Origin: an uncultured Lachnospiraceae bacterium
GTDB lineage: Bacteria > Bacillota > Clostridia > Lachnospirales > Lachnospiraceae
NCBI GenBank assembly: GCA_947627365.1
Contig: CANQVT010000022.1
Location: 1 to 43,532, forward strand
Direction: 5' to 3'
Length of the DNA: 43,532 nt
The notes under the pieces were generated by a model. The model worked only from the letters and a program-made list of their open reading frames with translations. It ran no database searches and was not told the origin of the DNA. The translations under genes and the position numbers were made by a program. Below are positions 16,789-25,652 of this stretch, in pieces. Positions within the stretch are counted from its first letter, which is position 1, and every line of letters starts with the position of its first letter.

Positions 16789-17958
16789 CTACTCGTTCCC
16801 CTTGATCACCGGAACGTCCGCGGAGGCAATGCTCCACGCTCCCTGCCGATACGCCATCACAAACGTCGCCGTACTGTCGCCGGAGGCCTGTCTGCGCTCC
16901 ATCTCCTGCCCCTGGGCTTCCCCATCCTGCGTATCCTCTCCATCTGCGGCTCCGTCGTCCTGCGAGTCCTCAGCAGCAGTGACGTCTTCGCTCACCAGAT
17001 AATGATATCCGAGCGTCAGCTGCACTGTGATCGCGCCGTCCTCACCCTCTGTGAAAACGGGCATACCGTAGGACGTCACAAATTTTGAGACCGCAGCGCT
17101 CTGAAACGTATGATTTTCTTTGTGGAATTCGCCGCCCTGCTCCTTCACGAACTGCTCCGCCTGCTCCATACAGGACGCGAACAGATCAAGTCCTTCCGCT
17201 TTTTCCTTTACCGCAGCCGCATAAAGCTGCTTGAGTGCCGAGATTCCGAGCTCCATACACTCGCTCTGCGCAGATTTTTTCAAGGTCATCTGCGCGCTGT
17301 AATCCTGATTTCCTTCGTTTGTATCAAGCGTCGTATTCACAGACTCAAACACCGGATGCCGGATGACAAGGCTTTTCTTTCCCGGAAGCATGCCCGGGAT
17401 CCTATAGCAGTCAAGTGAATACGGAACATTATCGCGCACAATCCACGCGGTATCCGCCGGCTGCGTATCCAGATATACCTGAGCGCCTGCCGGAACTGTG
17501 ATCTCCAGATTCTTTACCATGCAGTGCCCTGAGAGCACCTTCCACCGGTCAAAAATCCCAAACGCGGCCTCCGACTGCTTCTTCACGGTAAACTCTTCCG
17601 CAAGCTGCGCTTTGTCTTCGGCGTCCTTGAATTCCACCTGAAAATCCACGTACTCGCTGCCATTGCTGTCCATGCGCTTCTGCGTCTCGTCGAGCGTATA
17701 ACTCGAGCTAAGGCTGTACTGTCTGCCCGTCAATGCCTCTGCATACTCTGCCTCGCTCATCGAAGCCTCTTCCGACTGATCCAGCAATTTATATGCTTTC
17801 TTACTGTCATTCTCAATGAGCGCCGCCAGATACTGATCCATAACATATCCCGGCTTGCTGCGCTGATAGCTTCTCCAGCCGACCGCTCCGCCGGCCGCCG
17901 CCGCGATGACCAGAAGCAGCAAGATCAATTTTAACAGAATCCTGGTAAATGCTTTCAT
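16789..17958 (-). CDS. Membrane-anchored extracytoplasmic protein, last gene of the kinase operon
   Basis: 389 residues, family not recognised. One N-terminal membrane anchor (residues 8-28: ILLKLILLLLVIAAAAGGAV) with the rest outside. The first outer part (YVMDQYLAALIENDSKKAYKLL, then EYVDFQVEFKDAED) is like an NTF2/SnoaL-type fold; a middle strand-rich part (ITVPAGAQVYLDTQPADTAW) looks like a PEGA/TcaA-type module, and a second NTF2-like part follows. An acidic linker of Asp, Glu, Gln and Gly stands near residues 330-365. It begins 14 bp after the YARHG gene and so belongs to the same operon. The layout recalls TcaA/YvbJ-type envelope stress proteins; this is inference. Confidence 0.65.
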   Translation of the reverse strand: MKAFTRILLKLILLLLVIAAAAGGAVGWRSYQRSKPGYVMDQYLAALIENDSKKAYKLLDQSEEASMSEAEYAEALTGRQYSLSSSYTLDETQKRMDSNGSEYVDFQVEFKDAEDKAQLAEEFTVKKQSEAAFGIFDRWKVLSGHCMVKNLEITVPAGAQVYLDTQPADTAWIVRDNVPYSLDCYRIPGMLPGKKSLVIRHPVFESVNTTLDTNEGNQDYSAQMTLKKSAQSECMELGISALKQLYAAAVKEKAEGLDLFASCMEQAEQFVKEQGGEFHKENHTFQSAAVSKFVTSYGMPVFTEGEDGAITVQLTLGYHYLVSEDVTAAEDSQDDGAADGEDTQDGEAQGQEMERRQASGDSTATFVMAYRQGAWSIASADVPVIKGNE

Positions 17959-17972
17959 GTCCTGCCCCTCCT

Positions 17973-18917
17973 TTAGTATCCGCCCAATGCGGCTTCGTAG
18001 TTCATGATGACGTTGAGGTTTGCCTCCTCGTAGTCATTCAGGTAGTCGAACATGTTCGCATCAAACTCTTCCGGAGAGTACATCGGAACATACCATGATT
18101 TCTGACTGAAATAATCGATCAGATCCTGGGATGTAAAGATACGTCCGTGCAGGGCAAAAATCTCATTTCGGATCAGGCGGAGCGTCGCAAGATCATAGTT
18201 ATACAGCTCCTCCTCTCCAATATAGCGGCTGCTGATCCCCCAGAGGATCACATCGTCCGGGGTCGAGGCCTGACTGTTATCACCGGAGCCGCCCCCACTT
18301 CCACCGTCATAGGAATAGTCTCCATTCCCGGGATCCTGAATCTCGATCGACTGGTCTCCCGAGCCGTCCGAATAGCCGTCTCCGTAATAGCTGCCATCGT
18401 CATAATAGCCGCCGCCGTCATCATAATAGCCGTCGTTACCGTCGCCATAGTAACTGCCATCGTCATAGCTGCTGCCGCCGTCGTCATAGTATCCGTCATC
18501 CTCGCTGGAACCATCGTCCTCGTATGAATCACCGTCCTCGTATGAATCATCGTCGGACGAAGCATCACTACCATCCTCCTGATCCTCCGCAGACGTTTCC
18601 GGCTCGATTTCTTCCGTCTCGGACTCTTTCTTCTGCTGCGGCACTTCAGATTCCGCGCCTTTGACCACATTACCCGAGGCCGTAACCGTAAACGGGTCTG
18701 TCTCAAACGTACGGCTTTCGCTCTCTTCCGGCGCCAAGGCCTCTGTCGTGTCTGTCTGCGCAGACTGCTGTGTCTCCGTCTCCTCCTCACTTTGCAGCAA
18801 TGCGGTCAGATCCTTCGTCATGACAGCATCTGCCGTAAAATAAGACGCGCCCGCCGCCAACAGACAGCCGACAAGGAAGCCGCTGTTCCGTCTCAGCACA
18901 TTTTTTTTCTTATTCAT
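17973..18917 (-). CDS. Membrane-anchored YARHG-domain protein
   Basis: 314 residues. A signal anchor (about residues 12-31) is followed by a Ser/Glu/Thr-rich stretch, then by an unusual Asp-Gly-Tyr-Ser low-complexity region (about 115-205, units such as YYDDGG and SYYGDG), then by a C-terminal YARHG domain (about 225-305: LATLRLIRNEIFALHGRIF, SQKSWYVPMYSPEEF). YARHG is an extracellular module of unknown ligand found in Firmicutes and Bacteroidetes envelope proteins. Its neighbours, a transmembrane kinase upstream and a TcaA-like protein downstream, suggest an envelope sensor or scaffold. The Asp-rich repeats may bind calcium; this is a guess. Confidence 0.75.
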   Translation of the reverse strand: MNKKKNVLRRNSGFLVGCLLAAGASYFTADAVMTKDLTALLQSEEETETQQSAQTDTTEALAPEESESRTFETDPFTVTASGNVVKGAESEVPQQKKESETEEIEPETSAEDQEDGSDASSDDDSYEDGDSYEDDGSSEDDGYYDDGGSSYDDGSYYGDGNDGYYDDGGGYYDDGSYYGDGYSDGSGDQSIEIQDPGNGDYSYDGGSGGGSGDNSQASTPDDVILWGISSRYIGEEELYNYDLATLRLIRNEIFALHGRIFTSQDLIDYFSQKSWYVPMYSPEEFDANMFDYLNDYEEANLNVIMNYEAALGGY

Positions 18918-18968
18918 TATTTATACTCACCCCTTCTGGGGCATCATATCATAATTGTCGAAAATTGT

Positions 18969-21557
18969 CTATGAAAAGTCTAATTTTTCTTCTGTCCTTC
19001 TCCTTCGAGAGCCCGGCAAAACATATGCTGCAACCGTTGACGCAAACATGAGAAGTCCCAATGCCAGAAGCGCGATTCCTTGCGCCTTGCCCCGCTTTGG
19101 CCCGTCGTCCTCGGATTCCATACTGGCGGACAACCCCGCCATGCGCGCACTCTTCTTCTCCGTCGTCGTGCGAGCCTCCTCCATTTCTGTCTGGCTCTCG
19201 TCTGCCTTATCCTTTTTCTTGTTCAGCAGTTTTTCGCGAGCGCTGAGCCGTTTCTTTACATATTCCGGCACCTGCTTTGTACGTCTGGAAATATAAACCG
19301 GCGCTTCCTCCGTCCAAAACTCATTTCCGGCCATGTCGCAGAGATACACCTGCAATGTCTGCCATTCCCCCGACGCCTTCAGCGGAATCTCCATTGTTTC
19401 ATCCGAAATCTGGCCCGCCTCTTCCTCCATATATAACTCGCTGTCAAGATACACCCTCACTGTCTTCAGCTCTATATTGTCATATGGCGTGAGATAAGCC
19501 GTAAGAGCCTCTGCCTCATAGATCTGCCGTTCGATCCCGGTCAAAGTACAATCCGGAGCCGTCCAGTCCAGGACAAAGGTCACTTTTTTCTCCTGCATCC
19601 CGGTGTCGCTTTTGTTCTCCGCCGCGTCCTCGGAGGAGAGAAGGATCTCATAGACTCCCTCTTTTGAAAAGAACTCCGCCGGAATGAGATAGCAATACTG
19701 CTTCCAGGAATCCTTGCTCCCCTGCATCGTGACCTGGTAGTCCCGTCCTCTTTTCAGCTCCTCCAACACACCGTCCCGCCTGCAGAAGATTCGTGATTCC
19801 CCAACGTAATCAATGTTCGTCTCGTAGAAGGTCACGTCCTCGGCCTTCGTCAGGTAGCGCTGCTGCAGACTTTGCTTTGTCGACTGGCCAAGATCATATA
19901 CCGACCCGAACCGATTCACCGAAAAACGAATTTCTCTCTCGGCGGTATTGCCGGCCACATCCTCCGCCCTTACGCTCAGATGATAGACGTCGTCATACTC
20001 GCGCTGTCTCGGTATGTCAAGATACTCTGCCTGCGCTCCCGCCTGCGACTCTTCCTGACTTTTGACCGCAGGCGCCTTATTTTCATTTACCCCTGCAAAT
20101 TCTATCTTCATGGAGTCCTTTTTATAATTAATGTCTTCCACGGCGACTCGGATCCGCACCGCCCCGGAATTGGCTGTCTGATCCCCGACGCCCTCAATTG
20201 ACACCTCAGGAGGCTTCCGGTCAATACATATGGGATTGCTCTGCGAAAACGCAAGGTTTCCCACCTGGTCCTCCGTCCTGACAAACACCTGAAAAATGCC
20301 CTCTTCGCGGATCACGAGCTGATCACCGTTCCTGCAGGATGTCCACGACGCTGTTTCAGGATTGCCCTGCAGCGCTCCGTCCGCGCTGCTTGGAAGGACC
20401 GCATATGCGGCTGATCTCAACCCGCTCTTTCCGTCCGGCGCAACCGCCACGGAAACCTCTGCGGACTGCGCCGCGTAATACACGCCGTTCTCAAATGTCC
20501 CGCTCACTGATACTTCTGCCTGCGGAACCTCGCCATCCACGCAGTAAGCCTCCTGAACCATTTCGGATTCCTTCAGAATCATGCCGTCCTTATTTACCGC
20601 TTTCAGGCTGAACATCAACGTTCCATCCTCTGTTATCCCCTGTTTTCCTGTGCCTCCGCTGTATCCGCCGGCTTCCATTGTACTTATGTAAAGATTTGTG
20701 CCATAGCGGATCCACAAACGATCCTCCGCGTCCCGGTACCATGCGCCCGGATCGCCTGTCACCTCATAATGCACGCCCCTTTGGATCTTCTCCAGTATCT
20801 TCTCCGTTTCCGCAGGCGGCTCGCTCTCAGGAGGCAGTTCCGTCTCCGGCTCTCCGCTGCTCTCCTGCTTCTGCTCTGCATCCGGCTCCACGTCTCCCTC
20901 CGGACTTTGCTCCGTCTCCAACTCTCCGTCGCTCTCTTGACCCTGTTCCGCATCCGATTCCGTGGTCTCACTCTCCCCTTCTATTTCCGTCCCATCGGAC
21001 TCTACTGTCTCTGTGTTCTCGCTTTCGTTTTCGCTTTCGCTGTCATTCTCGCTTTCACTCTCGCCCTCTTCTTCGCTCTCGTCTCCGGATTCACTTTCCT
21101 CTTCGCTCCAGGACTCACTCTCACTCTTAGCTTCGCTTTCGTCCCAGAATTCCCTTTCAGATTCACTCTCAGGTTCGCTTTCATCCTGGAATTCGCTTTC
21201 AGATTCACTCTCGGATTCGCTTTCGGATTCGCTCTCAGATTCGCTTTCGAATTCCTCTTCGAATCCGCTTTCTTCCTCCGTTTTCGGCGTCGGCTCCTGA
21301 GCATTCGTTTTCATATTCTCACTGATATCTGCAGCCGTTTCCGCATCTGCAGCCAACGCCGGTTCTTGTTCAGAAGTCAACGCGCTCGCGCCAATACCGG
21401 CCGTTCCTGCGGACAGCACGCATAATACGATAGCCAGACTGCGCGCCAGATATTTTCTGTAATACGCTTTTTTCTTATATTCGGCCTTTCGCCTGTAATC
21501 CTTTCTTCTCTCATCCTTACTCTTCCTTTTCTGTGCCAAGCTCATTTCCCCTTTCAT
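18969..21557 (-). CDS. Large Ser-Glu-rich membrane protein with Ig-like modules
   Basis: 862 residues. A Lys/Arg-rich cytoplasmic start of about 37 residues leads into a membrane anchor (38-60), an outer acidic tract of Ser-Glu dipeptides (about 100-235), at least three Ig/Big-like beta modules (about 345-780; typical ends such as VYYAAQSAEVSVAV, VRTEDQVGNLAF and VRAEDVAGNTAE) and a second membrane segment (about 830-850) ending in RRRRTEEK. It resembles cell-surface proteins with extracellular DNA- or sugar-binding Ig repeats. The start overlaps the kinase gene by 41 bp; ATG 21557 and the ATG four codons on are both possible. Function unknown; probably a surface partner of the kinase. Confidence 0.75.
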   Translation of the reverse strand: MKGEMSLAQKRKSKDERRKDYRRKAEYKKKAYYRKYLARSLAIVLCVLSAGTAGIGASALTSEQEPALAADAETAADISENMKTNAQEPTPKTEEESGFEEEFESESESESESESESESESEFQDESEPESESEREFWDESEAKSESESWSEEESESGDESEEEGESESENDSESENESENTETVESDGTEIEGESETTESDAEQGQESDGELETEQSPEGDVEPDAEQKQESSGEPETELPPESEPPAETEKILEKIQRGVHYEVTGDPGAWYRDAEDRLWIRYGTNLYISTMEAGGYSGGTGKQGITEDGTLMFSLKAVNKDGMILKESEMVQEAYCVDGEVPQAEVSVSGTFENGVYYAAQSAEVSVAVAPDGKSGLRSAAYAVLPSSADGALQGNPETASWTSCRNGDQLVIREEGIFQVFVRTEDQVGNLAFSQSNPICIDRKPPEVSIEGVGDQTANSGAVRIRVAVEDINYKKDSMKIEFAGVNENKAPAVKSQEESQAGAQAEYLDIPRQREYDDVYHLSVRAEDVAGNTAEREIRFSVNRFGSVYDLGQSTKQSLQQRYLTKAEDVTFYETNIDYVGESRIFCRRDGVLEELKRGRDYQVTMQGSKDSWKQYCYLIPAEFFSKEGVYEILLSSEDAAENKSDTGMQEKKVTFVLDWTAPDCTLTGIERQIYEAEALTAYLTPYDNIELKTVRVYLDSELYMEEEAGQISDETMEIPLKASGEWQTLQVYLCDMAGNEFWTEEAPVYISRRTKQVPEYVKKRLSAREKLLNKKKDKADESQTEMEEARTTTEKKSARMAGLSASMESEDDGPKRGKAQGIALLALGLLMFASTVAAYVLPGSRRRRTEEKLDFS
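21010..21280 (-). repeat. Ser-Glu codon repeat tract
   Basis: Within the 862-residue protein gene the coding strand repeats 6-bp units of the form GA(A/G)(T/A)C(N) encoding (Ser-Glu)n with scattered Asp and Trp. On the other strand it reads as TCGCTTTCGGATTCGCTC-like units. Such a tract is prone to slippage and length change between strains. Confidence 0.7.
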
Positions 21558-23505
21558 TTTCCTTCAAACGCTCCAGCGCCTCTTTCGCCGCCTGATATTG
21601 CTCCCGGCATGCCTCCGCCATCTTCTCCGGCTCCGGATTCTCATTCAAAAACAGCTCAATCGACGACAACAGATCCTGCATTTGCTCAATGCCTGTTCCT
21701 TCTTTTTCCAATTCTGCCGACTGCATAATCAGGACGGACAGCAGTTCCCGCGCGACCTCATAACGGATCCCGGGGGAATCCCGGCCCAGACTGTCCAGCT
21801 GCCAAAGCTTCAGCAGATCCTTCCAGTAGATTTCGATCTTCCCCTCTTCGTCTCCCTCCGGGCTCTGCTTTCCGATCGTCCCGTAATAGCTTCCGATCTT
21901 TGCATGGATCTGCGCGGACGCAAGCCACGCCGGAGAATCTCCTTGCAGAGTATCCACATTCTCCTGCGTCCCAATCCCTTCAAATTCCGTTTCCTTCGCA
22001 ATCATCTTTCCTTCTGCGACCTGTCCTTTCTGCCAGGCAAGCGCACGGTCAAACCATTTCGCCGCCGCACTCCTTCCCCCGCTTCCCTCATAAAAATACC
22101 AGTACATGATGCCGATGCGATACGCCAGCTCTCCGTATTCCAAAGCTTCATCTTCCAGCAGCTCCTCCTCCGTCCCCGTCCTCCCCGGCGGCACTGAAAA
22201 CATCAGCTTTTTCAGTGCGCCCTCTTCTTCCAGACTGAACGTATAGTCCTCCTCGATACGGCTGAGAAGCCTATCGCACCAAACGCCGTCCTCCGGGCAA
22301 AGTCCGATCGCCTGTTCATAGCACGAAACAGCCTGTCCGAAACCCAGTCCGTCCGCCTGCTCCAGAAGCGTCTCATAGCTTCGCCGTATCTGCGCCGCCG
22401 CTGCCGCGCCCGGATCATTCCAGCGAAGGTTCGTCCAGGCAAAAGCGGTCGCTGCAAGCAAAAACAGAACCGCCGCGCTGCTCCTGCACATCTTTTCCCA
22501 TGCGAGATACCTCTTCTCCGCTTTCCTCACACTGCGATACAAAGAGACCGTATCCGGGAAGCGTTTTTCCCGATCTTCCCGCATGCAGCGCCGGGTCAGG
22601 GAGGCGGCCTCTCTCTTCCATCCTGCCCTTTTCAAGTCATGATCTGCGTCTTCTCTGCCGGACGTCTTTTTCTCCCGGCTCCTGTCTCCGGATATGCTGT
22701 TCCGCTTTGCTTTCCCCCGGAATCCCGGCACAGAACCGTACAGGCAAAAGTACAGTACCGCGCCAAATCCATAAAAATCCGCCCGGACGTCTGCCTCGAT
22801 ATCCGGATCCCACTGCTCCGGCGCGGCAAATCCCGGCGTTCCGAAGCAGGCTGTCCTTCCGGCTCTCGCGTCTGCCCTGACGGCCGCCCCAAAATCGATC
22901 AGGACGAGCGTCCCATCCGCCTGTATCATGATATTGGACGGTTTGATGTCCAGATGCAGCACCGGCGGCCTTCTGCTGTGCAGATAGACGAGCGCCTCGG
23001 AGAGCTGACGCGCGACAGAAAAGAAACGAAGCGGGCCGATCTTCTCATCCTCGCACAGTTCGGACAATGTCTTCCCGTCGATAAACTCCATGACGATCCA
23101 AAAGTTCCCCTGTTCCTCCAGCACATCATAAATCTGAGGCAGAGCCGGATGTCTCAGACGTTTCATCATGTCCAGCTCATGCCTGCGCCGTCCCGGCGTG
23201 TCTGTCTTCAAAAGCTTTGCGGCGCGAAGCTGTTCGGTCGGGCCATGCTGCACCAGATAAATCGTTCCGTCGCCGCCATGTCCCAGTTTTTTTATCACAC
23301 GATAATCGCGGCCGATCCGTCGTCCGGCCTCCTGTAATCCCTCCTCCGCCAGACCTACTCCTCCTCTCGCTGCATATTCTCTTTTCTGCCGTGCCCTGCA
23401 GGCATCGGGTTTCTCTCTTGTAAAAATGAACTGTAGGCGAAACGCCCGGACAGGAACCGCTCTCTCATGAGCCCGTCCTGTTTGGATAGAAGAAAAGAGA
23501 CGCAT
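21517..23505 (-). CDS. Transmembrane Ser/Thr protein kinase with outer C-terminal sensor
   Basis: 662 residues if begun at the ATG at 23505. The kinase domain (about 66-325) has a glycine loop LGHGGDGTIYLV, the ATP lysine in RAAKLLK (about 97), the catalytic loop HLDIKPSN (about 184-191), IDFG (203-206) and the activation-segment end GFAAPEQ. HRD is HLD here, losing the Arg that reads the phosphorylated loop, so it may not need loop phosphorylation. One membrane segment (about 341-361) leads to a 300-residue outer part with TPR-like helices (YEQAIGLCPEDGVW, KWFDRALAWQKG). No PASTA repeats. The ATG at 23505 lies in a hairpin and has no ribosome site; the true start may be a weaker codon near 23350, behind AGAGGAGG. 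First gene of the operon running to 16789. Confidence 0.85.
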   Translation of the reverse strand: MRLFSSIQTGRAHERAVPVRAFRLQFIFTREKPDACRARQKREYAARGGVGLAEEGLQEAGRRIGRDYRVIKKLGHGGDGTIYLVQHGPTEQLRAAKLLKTDTPGRRRHELDMMKRLRHPALPQIYDVLEEQGNFWIVMEFIDGKTLSELCEDEKIGPLRFFSVARQLSEALVYLHSRRPPVLHLDIKPSNIMIQADGTLVLIDFGAAVRADARAGRTACFGTPGFAAPEQWDPDIEADVRADFYGFGAVLYFCLYGSVPGFRGKAKRNSISGDRSREKKTSGREDADHDLKRAGWKREAASLTRRCMREDREKRFPDTVSLYRSVRKAEKRYLAWEKMCRSSAAVLFLLAATAFAWTNLRWNDPGAAAAAQIRRSYETLLEQADGLGFGQAVSCYEQAIGLCPEDGVWCDRLLSRIEEDYTFSLEEEGALKKLMFSVPPGRTGTEEELLEDEALEYGELAYRIGIMYWYFYEGSGGRSAAAKWFDRALAWQKGQVAEGKMIAKETEFEGIGTQENVDTLQGDSPAWLASAQIHAKIGSYYGTIGKQSPEGDEEGKIEIYWKDLLKLWQLDSLGRDSPGIRYEVARELLSVLIMQSAELEKEGTGIEQMQDLLSSIELFLNENPEPEKMAEACREQYQAAKEALERLKENERGNELGTEKEE

Positions 23506-23531
23506 ATTATTGGTTGTATAATATACGTCTC
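23497..23531 (-). promoter_or_regulatory. Leader hairpin upstream of the kinase
   Basis: 14-bp arms (23497-23510 and 23518-23531, GAGACG...CGTCTC ends) match with one mismatch over a 7-base loop and are followed on the minus strand by CTTTTCTTCT. It lies 10-45 bases after the predicted transcription start. The shape fits a weak attenuator or a dimer-binding operator. Confidence 0.5.
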
Positions 23532-23548
23532 AAATAATATGTGATTGG

Positions 23549-23577
23549 ATTATCACTCATTTTACAGGAAATGTCAA
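23549..23577 (-). promoter_or_regulatory. Promoter of the kinase operon
   Basis: TTGACA (23577-23572) and GATAAT (23554-23549) on the minus strand are 17 bases apart, near the sigma-A consensus. Transcription would start near 23542. Confidence 0.7.
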
Positions 23578-23668
23578 GTAGTTTTTTGCAAATTTTTTAT
23601 TTTTCTTTGCGCCATATCCGCAGGCTTTCCGCGCGTCGGGAAACAGCAGGCCGAGGGTGTTCCGCGCG

Positions 23669-24601
23669 TCAGGCTTCCGGAGCGTCTTTTTCTCCGAAGT
23701 ACGCGTCGATCCCGTCCGCGATCCCCTCCGCCATCAGCTCCTGCACAGCCTCGTCCGCCATGCGCAGATCATCCGCCTCGTTTGTCATAAAACCCATCTC
23801 CAGGATCATGACCGGCAGCCTGCTCCAGTTGATCCCGGTCATATTGTCATAATACTGGACTCCCAGCGAGGCAAAATCCGCTTTCTCACAGTACGCGCTC
23901 AGGATACAGTCTGCGAGCAGGTAAGAGTCCTCCGCCAGATCGCCCACATAGGGATTCTGCAAAGACGGCGCCATGGCAAGCGCTCCGTTCACTCCGGGAT
24001 CGTCCACGCCGTTCGCATGGATGCGGACATAGATCTCTCCGCCCTCCTCATAGGCCATGGTCGCACGCTCCGCGTTGCTGATCGCCGTATCGTTGTCCTC
24101 GCGGGTCAGGATCACCTCATATCCCCGCGCCTCAAGTTCATCCCGAAGCAGCAGTGAGATCTCCAGGTTCAGCTCATATTCCGGCTTTCCGCTGAACCGT
24201 CCTTCCGTCCCCGTAGTCGCCTTCGCCTTCATCTCCGAGGAGCCCGGCGCGCTCGGTTCCAGCTCACTCATATCGACCCAGCTTCCCTGATGTCCGGGAT
24301 CGATCGCGACGACATGCTTTTCCTGCGGCTGCGTCCCAGGCTCCGTCTGCTCCTCCGGCCGCTGAACCTCCCCGAACGTCTCCCGCTCAGCCACAGAGAG
24401 CGTACCTGTCTCCTGCTCCTGACTGTTCTCCGCCTTGCATGCGGATATTCGAAGCTGCGCACTCCGGGCCGGCCCGCCCGGCGAAATGATCGCGCAGACC
24501 GCCAGCACCGACAGCACCACCACCCAACGATATCCTGCCGTCGTCTTCCAACCCCGGTCTGCCGCTTTTCTTGTCGGTCTTTTTCTCTGTGCCATACTCA
24601 A
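23669..24601 (-). CDS. N-acetylmuramoyl-L-alanine amidase (Amidase_3)
   Basis: 310 residues. Cuts the bond between muramic acid and the stem peptide of peptidoglycan. A basic start and one signal-anchor segment (about 26-45, VVVLSVLAVCAII) place it outside. Amidase_3 zinc motifs are complete: VAIDPGHQGSW (His), KPEYELNLEIS (Glu), IRIHANG as YVRIHANGVDD (His) and the catalytic Glu in MILEMGFMTNEAD. An acidic linker precedes the domain. A TTG at 24601 has GGAGGC five bases upstream; the ATG two codons later is further from it, so TTG is preferred. It follows the HD gene by 119 bp and precedes the kinase operon by 163 bp; all concern the envelope or its neighbourhood. Confidence 0.9.
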   Translation of the reverse strand: MSMAQRKRPTRKAADRGWKTTAGYRWVVVLSVLAVCAIISPGGPARSAQLRISACKAENSQEQETGTLSVAERETFGEVQRPEEQTEPGTQPQEKHVVAIDPGHQGSWVDMSELEPSAPGSSEMKAKATTGTEGRFSGKPEYELNLEISLLLRDELEARGYEVILTREDNDTAISNAERATMAYEEGGEIYVRIHANGVDDPGVNGALAMAPSLQNPYVGDLAEDSYLLADCILSAYCEKADFASLGVQYYDNMTGINWSRLPVMILEMGFMTNEADDLRMADEAVQELMAEGIADGIDAYFGEKDAPEA

Positions 24602-24720
24602 ACTTCGCCTCCGTCTGCGCCTTCCGTGCGATACACCCGCCGGAAGCTGCGCGGCACCTCATTCACTTGCAGCCGCAGCAGAATCAGCTTGTAACAGTCC
24701 TCCAGCGCGTGGCGCTCCCT

Positions 24721-25311
24721 TCACTCTGCGATCTCCTGCAGCTCCTTCGCGATGGAGTCTTCACAGGTGCGCATCGCCAGGATCGTCCGCTCCATCAGCT
24801 CCTCAAGCGTCCAGCCAAGCCGCTCCGCCCCTGTGCGGATCACGTCTCTCGAACAGCCCGCAGCAAAACGCTTGTCCTTAAATTTCTTTTTCAGGCTCGA
24901 TACCTCCATGTCCATCACACTTTTCGACGGGCGCATTTTCGCCGCCGCGCCAATCAGCCCGGTCAGCTCGTCCGCCGCAAACAATACTTTCTCCATCTCG
25001 TGTGTCGGCTCAACGTCGCAGCAGATCCCGTAGCCGTGGCTGCAGATGGAATGGATCATGTCCTCGCCCACGCCGCCTTCCCGCAGAAGCTCCGGCGCCT
25101 TGACGCAATGCTCCTCCGGATAGAGTTCAAAATCGATATCATGCAGCAGTCCGACAGTCGCCCAGTAATCCGCTTCATCCCCATATCCGAGCTCCTGCGC
25201 AAACCAGCGCATCACGCCCTCCACCGTCAGCGCATGCTGGATGTGAAACGGCTCCTTGTTGTACTTTTGCAGAAGCGCAAGCGCCTCCGCCCTGGAAATT
25301 GTACTCTCCAT
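24721..25311 (-). CDS. HD-domain phosphohydrolase
   Basis: 196 residues from the ATG at 25311, nine bases after AAGGAG; an earlier ATG at 25338 lacks a site. Metal-dependent phosphohydrolase of the HD family: His in PFHIQHALTVEG (about 24-28), HD pair in VGLLHDIDFE (about 58), His in SICSHGYG and Asp in FAADELTGLIG. This is the YedJ/HDIG-like type often annotated as predicted hydrolase; the substrate is not known. It lies between the amtB terminator and the amidase gene. Confidence 0.8.
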   Translation of the reverse strand: MESTISRAEALALLQKYNKEPFHIQHALTVEGVMRWFAQELGYGDEADYWATVGLLHDIDFELYPEEHCVKAPELLREGGVGEDMIHSICSHGYGICCDVEPTHEMEKVLFAADELTGLIGAAAKMRPSKSVMDMEVSSLKKKFKDKRFAAGCSRDVIRTGAERLGWTLEELMERTILAMRTCEDSIAKELQEIAE

Positions 25312-25516
25312 AACGATCGCTCTCCTTTTCCTGTTCAAGTTCTACATAAATTACAGCGGACGGCAAGGGTCTCGTCCGTTCAGCCTGTCTCCGGCGCCGC
25401 CATTTTCCCTGTTCCGCTTTGTCGTCATTATATACGATTGCTCATACAATTACAAGAAACACATTTTCCCCACAAAATGTTCTGTCCCGTCATAAACCAG
25501 GCTTTTCCGCAAGACG

Positions 25517-25556
25517 AAAAAAGGCTCCGCCCGGCCGAAATTCCCGGCCGAAGCGA
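25517..25556 (-). terminator. Rho-independent terminator of amtB
   Basis: On the minus strand TTCGGCCG and CGGCCG pair across a short loop within 25523-25553 and are followed by CTTTTTTCG (25522-25517). It lies about 100 bases after the amtB stop. The rest of the 25312-25652 gap is AT-rich towards 25450 and holds no gene. Confidence 0.7.
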
Positions 25557-25652
25557 AAGCCCTTTCATGTTTTATCTGTCGTATATCCGGCTTTCCGTAT
25601 TCACCGCCCTTTTCGGACAGAAAGAACGTTTTCCGTCTTCTGCGAGACATCC

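Noticed and set aside
21010-21280. Ser-Glu repeat DNA as a microsatellite or mobile repeat
   Set aside because: It stays in frame and codes a regular Ser-Glu tract in a protein with normal flanking domains, so it is treated as coding.
20962-21300. Ser/Leu-rich plus-strand frame opposite the Ser-Glu tract
   Set aside because: It is the complement of the repeat and has no independent start signal or domain.
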